A stretch of DNA of 64,000 bases. It comes from Mytilus californianus. Its lineage: Eukaryota > Mollusca > Bivalvia > Mytilida > Mytilidae. The notes under the pieces are model-generated. The model searched no databases, was not told the DNA's origin, and saw nothing but the letters and a program-made list of their open reading frames with translations. Each line of letters opens with the position of its first letter. Within the stretch, counting starts at the first letter, position 1. The DNA is taken from contig NW_026262581.1 in NCBI RefSeq assembly GCF_021869535.1, positions 117,952,771-118,016,770 of the forward strand. The letters are read 5' to 3'. Shown here in pieces: positions 59,111 to 64,000 of this stretch. The position numbers and the translations under genes were made by a program.

Positions 59111-61749
59111 TCATTTGGTGATGTTTATTTTTTAAATTAATTACTTTGTCAAATGTTTTTTTTTTCAATTCTATGAACTTTAAGCGGAGGAATTTTTATA
59201 TTAAAAAGATTAACATCTTGAGCAAAAATTTTCAAAACACATTTTCTAGTTCCCTGTATTTTACTGATAGATGAATTCGTACTGTTTGCAGCTACATTTA
59301 CAAACTGTGTAAACGGTGTTCTCTATTAAATTGCATTTGCGTTTTTGTTATAGTGTGACTTTCATTTTGACAACAGTACATTTAATTTGGTGTATTAATT
59401 TCGTTTTCGTTATTGATTTTTGACTTTGTTATAACATGAGGCATTATAGAATGAATTTTGCAGACTTAAATTGCATATTAACATAAAAATAATAATACAA
59501 TTTAAAAGTATTTGCGTGTTTTGACTGAAATTTCGCTAGCGATCGAAATTTTGGACAATTAGTTAGAAAATATTGTTTCAAATGCTAAAGCATGAATAAA
59601 ACCCCTCTTTAAAATCATTTATATTTGATATCAAACAAGCATGGTCCCTTTGTATTGCTGTATACTTTAACATGTAGTGAATATACATAGTCAGTTTGGT
59701 CTGCCAGTGTGCTGTGACTTCGCGATCACCTCAGGACAGTGAACTGTATAAAATCTTTTGTGAATGTACTTAGTACTGTGATTTCATGTTCAACAAATAC
59801 AATGTATGTTTAGTCCTTTAATATCCTTAATCTTTGGCAGCTCTAGGCTTTTGAGACATAACATGGTATGGATCTCATTTGGTCTTTCTTAATTATACGA
59901 AGGATCCGTATATTGTGGCATAGATTGAACCTTTTGTCAGTTTTTAGTATATTCTTTTTTGAAGTATGTTTTGTGTATTCCACTGTGCAAAGGACCCATT
60001 AATTTGTTATTATTGCGATGTGAGGTCATTGGCACAGAAAAGACATACTGGATCATATCATAGCTCATCATGGAAATAAAAAATTGATTATCGCCAACCA
60101 TCTATCATTTAGGTAATTTAACTTTACGTTATGGGAAGTTAAAACATATCAGAAACAGATATTCATTGATTTCAATGGAAAAAGTATTAACAAATGCATC
60201 AGTTTTGAAATCGCCAACAACAGTTAGTACAGCTCATAAAAAAATTGAAAAAAATAACATATCATCACAACCATATAAACAGATGACTATATTCTAAAAT
60301 ATATTAATAAGCTTGATGTCTTTACATTTAACAATGGTGATGATGGTGATAACAAAGATTATAGCATTTTGATGATGCAATGCAAAGTATTATTGAACTA
60401 TAACCAGAGGTCATAATTGCTTTGAAGAAAAAACAAGGAGTTTGATCGAAACTATAAACCGTTTTTTTCCAAAATAATCTGACTTGAAGACAAACCAATA
60501 TTCGTTTCTTCTATTTTTAGATGTAGTAATTCAACTCAAATGAGATATTTGGATGCAATTAACAAATCTGGCAAATGGGGGTAAATTGTTTCCATGGAAG
60601 ATTTCTTGGATTTATGTCCTAAGAAAACTCTGCTTTAAATTTGGTAATGGAGGTTTATCGCAGTTCAACTTTGCCTTGCCATCAAGCTCAAATTGACAAG
60701 CAAACCAGTTGTATCAAAGTAATGGGGAAAAAAACAAAAACAAAACATCATGATTACTTCCGCACGTGCTTGAATTATTTTCTGTGGATGATAGACAGAA
60801 AAGTTAAAAGATTTGTGTAAACGGCAATAAATTAACCTTTCAAATAGACCAATTTGCGACACTGTATATTTCTTTAGTTTTGAAAACAAGCATATTTTGT
60901 ATTTACGAACAATTAAAGTAAATAAATCCTTAGTAGTAAGAGAGCAAAAAAATGATAAGCGGTTTCAACTGGAGATATTCTATATTTATGCCTTAGCGAT
61001 ATTTGTAGTCCTTTCCAGTTTGTATCAAATGGATTAGACTTTGGATGACTGCCTGAAAGCTATTGCCAACATAAGATTAACTCTCAATTATGTACTAAAG
61101 TCTGATAAGCTGTTTTTAAGTGGAGAAATTTTACACATGCAAACCCAAAACAAGCATGTGTGCTTATCCGGAGTTGATGATATTTTGGCAGAGAATGACA
61201 ATTTACACGATGTTTTCCTGCTATACAAATGGTATACACCGACTAATAGTTTCATACACAGTTTGCGAGGTTATGATATGGTGAAGTTAAAATTACACAC
61301 CAATTTGATCACAATATGATATGAAACTGATAGCTGAGGTTGTAATATTTTACTACAACACGAAAGACACAGTACAAAAAAACGTGAAGGCACAGTACCG
61401 TCTTACAGATTATAAAAGCGAAGTCACAGTACACTTGTAAACTAAACCGACTATATATATTCATTCCATGATAAGATGCAGCAATATTAAGGATCATGCT
61501 CGTTTTATATCGAAAGATAAATGATTTGGAGAAGGGTTAAATTCATGTTTTTGCATTTGTAACATTTTCCAAATAAATTGTCAATAATCTGGGAACATCA
61601 TCGAACGTTCAGCCAATACACCCAAATTCTTTTACATATTGTATAATTAATTTTATGTAAATATGCAACTTATGTATGCAAAATTCATTCTGTAATACAT
61701 CAGGTTATTAAAAAGTGAAGAATTAATTTGAAAACCAACAATAGAAAAC
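59111..61749. other. Intron sequence, nothing recognised
   Basis: AT-rich. The open frame at 61041-61319 (DDCLKAIANIRLTLNYVLK...) starts with ATG and has a moderately protein-like composition, but no family or neighbours support it. Confidence 0.3.
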
Positions 61750-62165
61750 ATACCAAGCCATTTCAATTGATATTTTATAGTTTGCCTTTCTATGTTGTGA
61801 TGTTACACTATTGTTTCAGATAAGGGTGAAGGTTTGGTACCATTAAAACGTTTAAACACGCTGCAATTGTTTGCACTTGTCCTAAGTCAGGAATCTGATG
61901 TTAAGTAGTTGTCATTTGTTGATGTGGTTCATAAGTGTTTCTCGTTTCTCGTTTTTTATATAGATTAGACCGTTGGTTTTCCCGTTTGAATGGTTTTACA
62001 CTGTCTAGTAATTTTTGGGGCTTTTTTAATAGCTTGCTGTTCGGTGTGAGCCAAGGCTCCGTGTTGAAGACCGCACTTTGACCTTTAATGGTTTACTTTT
62101 ATAAATTTGGACTTGGATGGAGAGTTGTCTCATTGGCACTCATACCACATCTTCTTATATCTACA
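61750..62165 (-). repeat. Long dispersed repeat A, reverse partial copy
   Basis: GGGTGAAGGTTTGGTACCAT, TTTGTTGATGTGGTTCATAA, GGTGTGAGCCAAGGCTCCGT and GGAGAGTTGTCTCATTGGCA; close match to 8820-9235. Confidence 0.75.
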
Positions 62166-63940
62166 AACTAAATGTACTATTGTCATTTGTTTTTAAATTC
62201 TTTAAATAATTCCTTTTTTACTGATAAATTTTGTTCTGGCAGTCAAAATTGCACTTTCACACTGACAGTTGCAATCGCAGACCATAGACATGGTTCGAAA
62301 GAACCCTTTGCGGTATTTTTTTAATCTAATTGAAATCTGCCTTCTCTGTACTTCTAAAAGAGAGACGAATGATACCAGAGGACCATCCAAACTCATGAGT
62401 CGAAAATAAACTGAAAACGCCATGGCAAAACCAAGTTTGTCGAAAGTCAGACTATTAATATGAGATATCATACTCGAGTTTTGTTTTGTTCTTTAAATAA
62501 ACCTATCGACACTTTCCCATTTGTCCCGCGTTGTTTCCTAGGAGTTGTTTTACTACTTTTTGAATGCCACAAAATGCGTGTTAAAAGTTTGGTACAATAA
62601 TTTTCCGAAGAAAACGGTGGGTTCAACCTGGTTATATAGCTACCTACAACACTCTGAAATTTGTATAGCAGTTGTTTATAGTTCTGTAATAATGACAAAA
62701 TTGGATGAGTAACTCAAACAGACATAATAGGTTAATGCGGCAATAATTGGGATCCGGCAGCCAATACTGTGTAAACATACATCACAGAAATACAAAACAA
62801 CTGACTAAGAAATTCAAACAAACATTTAAATTATAATAATCTTAAAAAGACACCAAGAAAAAAAGGTAAATACGACAATGACGTTAACAAAAAAAGTGTT
62901 TGTAGTAGATAGTGTATACCGTATACAGTATATAATGCAAAAATTAAGTAAATGTAAATGGAAGGGTAAACATTATAGAAGAGATATCGATTCCTGATTT
63001 TATCTTATTGTTGGTTACGTCACTATTAGATAATTGGTCAACTGTATATGTTATAATATATAGAATAGTTGTTAGGAACACATGTCAATTTAAATGAGTT
63101 TATTGAACCTTAACCTCATTTTCATGCTGTAGTGACCATCGTTACGTTTTCGTGATGAGTATGAAAATAAAGTTTTGTGGTATGATTGTAAATGAGACAA
63201 CTAAATACCAAAAACAAAAGTTTAACCTGACATGAACATGTTTTGGTTTAGACTGACTTTTGTAGCAAAACGTCATTTCAATCGAATAGTCAGAAACTTA
63301 GGTTCAAAAACATTAAATAAAAAGTACAATGATACAATTCCACACAATTTAAAAGATGCTCTGTCTTTTGCCACGGAAGTTTTTCAAATCTCAGGATGTA
63401 TTTTAAAAACTTTTTATTAGAATTTTTACGTTACGCTTTTGAAAAACAAGATGGATATTTGTTATCTGAAATATTCATTAATTATGTATATTGTGTAAAA
63501 ATGTTCTGTTTACTTACTCATGTTATTATATAACGTAAACGCATTTTTGTATGTGTATAGTATCGTTTTTTTTATAACGATCCGAAGCATTCGAAAGAAT
63601 GGTCATTTACTATTAGTAACTCGTACAATTGGAGTATCATTTCTATCCTCTTTTGAATCGACCAGGAACTCTCTATAACACTTATCCAGGCACCGTTATA
63701 ATAGTTATTGACACACGCTATCAACTAAGAACAGTTTTAAAAGATATTCGCAATTCTTTCAAAATAACAAATATGTAAAAGTGTTCAATTTCCTTTTCAT
63801 GAAATTTCCGATAACAAAAAATGGATATATAACAAAAGCAACTTTTTTTTCTGTCTGAATCCTTTAATCCATATTTATACATGTTACATACTTGGTGCAA
63901 CAGCCCATAGTTGTTATAAAGTTATGTCATCAATTTTCAG
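62166..63940. other. Last intron, with repeat traces
   Basis: A diverged reverse piece of repeat B lies at about 62610-62790 (GGGTTCAACCTGGTTATATA, AACAGACATAATAGG). A repeat A head trace lies at 63170-63215 (TTTGTGGTATGATTGTAAAT). The rest is not recognised. Ends in the acceptor TCATCAATTTTCAG. Confidence 0.45.
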
Positions 63941-63990
63941 TTGAAAGACAACGATCAAGCAACGAGGAAACGTACAGTGAATTGACATGA
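63941..63990 (+). CDS. Receptor terminal exon: YSEL tail and stop
   Basis: Encodes (V)ERQRSSNEETYSELT and the TGA stop at 63988-63990. With the previous exon it forms a cytoplasmic tail of about 33 residues, with two tyrosine motifs (YEDM and YSEL) separated by 15 residues. YxxL in an acidic, Ser/Thr-rich context resembles half-ITAM or ITIM-type SH2 docking sites, but the -2 residue is Glu, so it is not a strict ITIM, and the spacing is wider than the 6-8 of a standard ITAM. The phase (two bases, TT) matches the single G left by the 53-nt exon. The 3' UTR starts at 63991 and continues beyond the window. Confidence 0.72.
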
Positions 63991-64000
63991 AGATTGTATC

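Overview
The window looks like one stretch of a marine bivalve genome, most likely a mytilid mussel. It is strongly AT-rich, full of very short exons in kilobase-long introns, and packed with repeat families I associate with Mytilus-like genomes. The species call is an inference from repeat style, not a database match. No prokaryotic gene organisation, rRNA, tRNA gene or CRISPR array is visible.

The backbone is a single plus-strand host gene whose 3' part spans almost the whole window. Eight exons fit together with matching splice phases: five exons that each encode one complete sushi/CCP domain (3802-3987, 20234-20404, 41412-41606, 45541-45723, 46288-46470), a transmembrane exon (47405-47537), a 53-nt cytoplasmic exon with a YEDM motif (58354-58406) and a terminal exon with YSEL and the stop codon (63941-63990). 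The predicted product is the C-terminal part of a type I membrane receptor: CCP modules outside, one membrane span, a basic stop-transfer and a short tail with two tyrosine motifs. The signal peptide and any further domains should lie upstream of base 1 or in an exon I could not identify. Skipping the 53-nt exon would create an immediate stop, giving a tailless receptor, and a 345-bp TCA repeat lies just upstream of that exon.

Everything else is intron or flank filled with transposable-element debris. 0-3.8 kb: a broken transposase-like gene and palindromic foldback repeats. 6.2-11.5 kb: a three-level nest (piggyBac-type MITE inside a Penelope-like retroelement end inside an older repeat), then a minus-strand Penelope-like reverse transcriptase pseudogene with an internal 267-bp triplication and a LINE ORF1 remnant. 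14.5-17.8 kb: a LINE ORF2 pseudogene interrupted by a long-inverted-repeat element. 17.8-20.2 kb: a Harbinger-like DNA element ending 24 bp before a CCP exon. 20.4-22.5 kb: a tRNA-derived SINE and two nested foldback elements. 22.5-32.6 kb: a nearly identical 5.09-kb direct tandem duplication. 32.6-44.9 kb: decayed reverse-transcriptase ends, SINE pieces and one S/N/T-rich broken ORF. 48-63.9 kb: dispersed repeats, minisatellites, the TCA microsatellite and three small unexplained open frames.

Apart from the receptor gene I see no intact gene I would name. A few minus-strand open frames (19650-19907, 47736-48002, 56724-57059) have protein-like composition but no recognised family.
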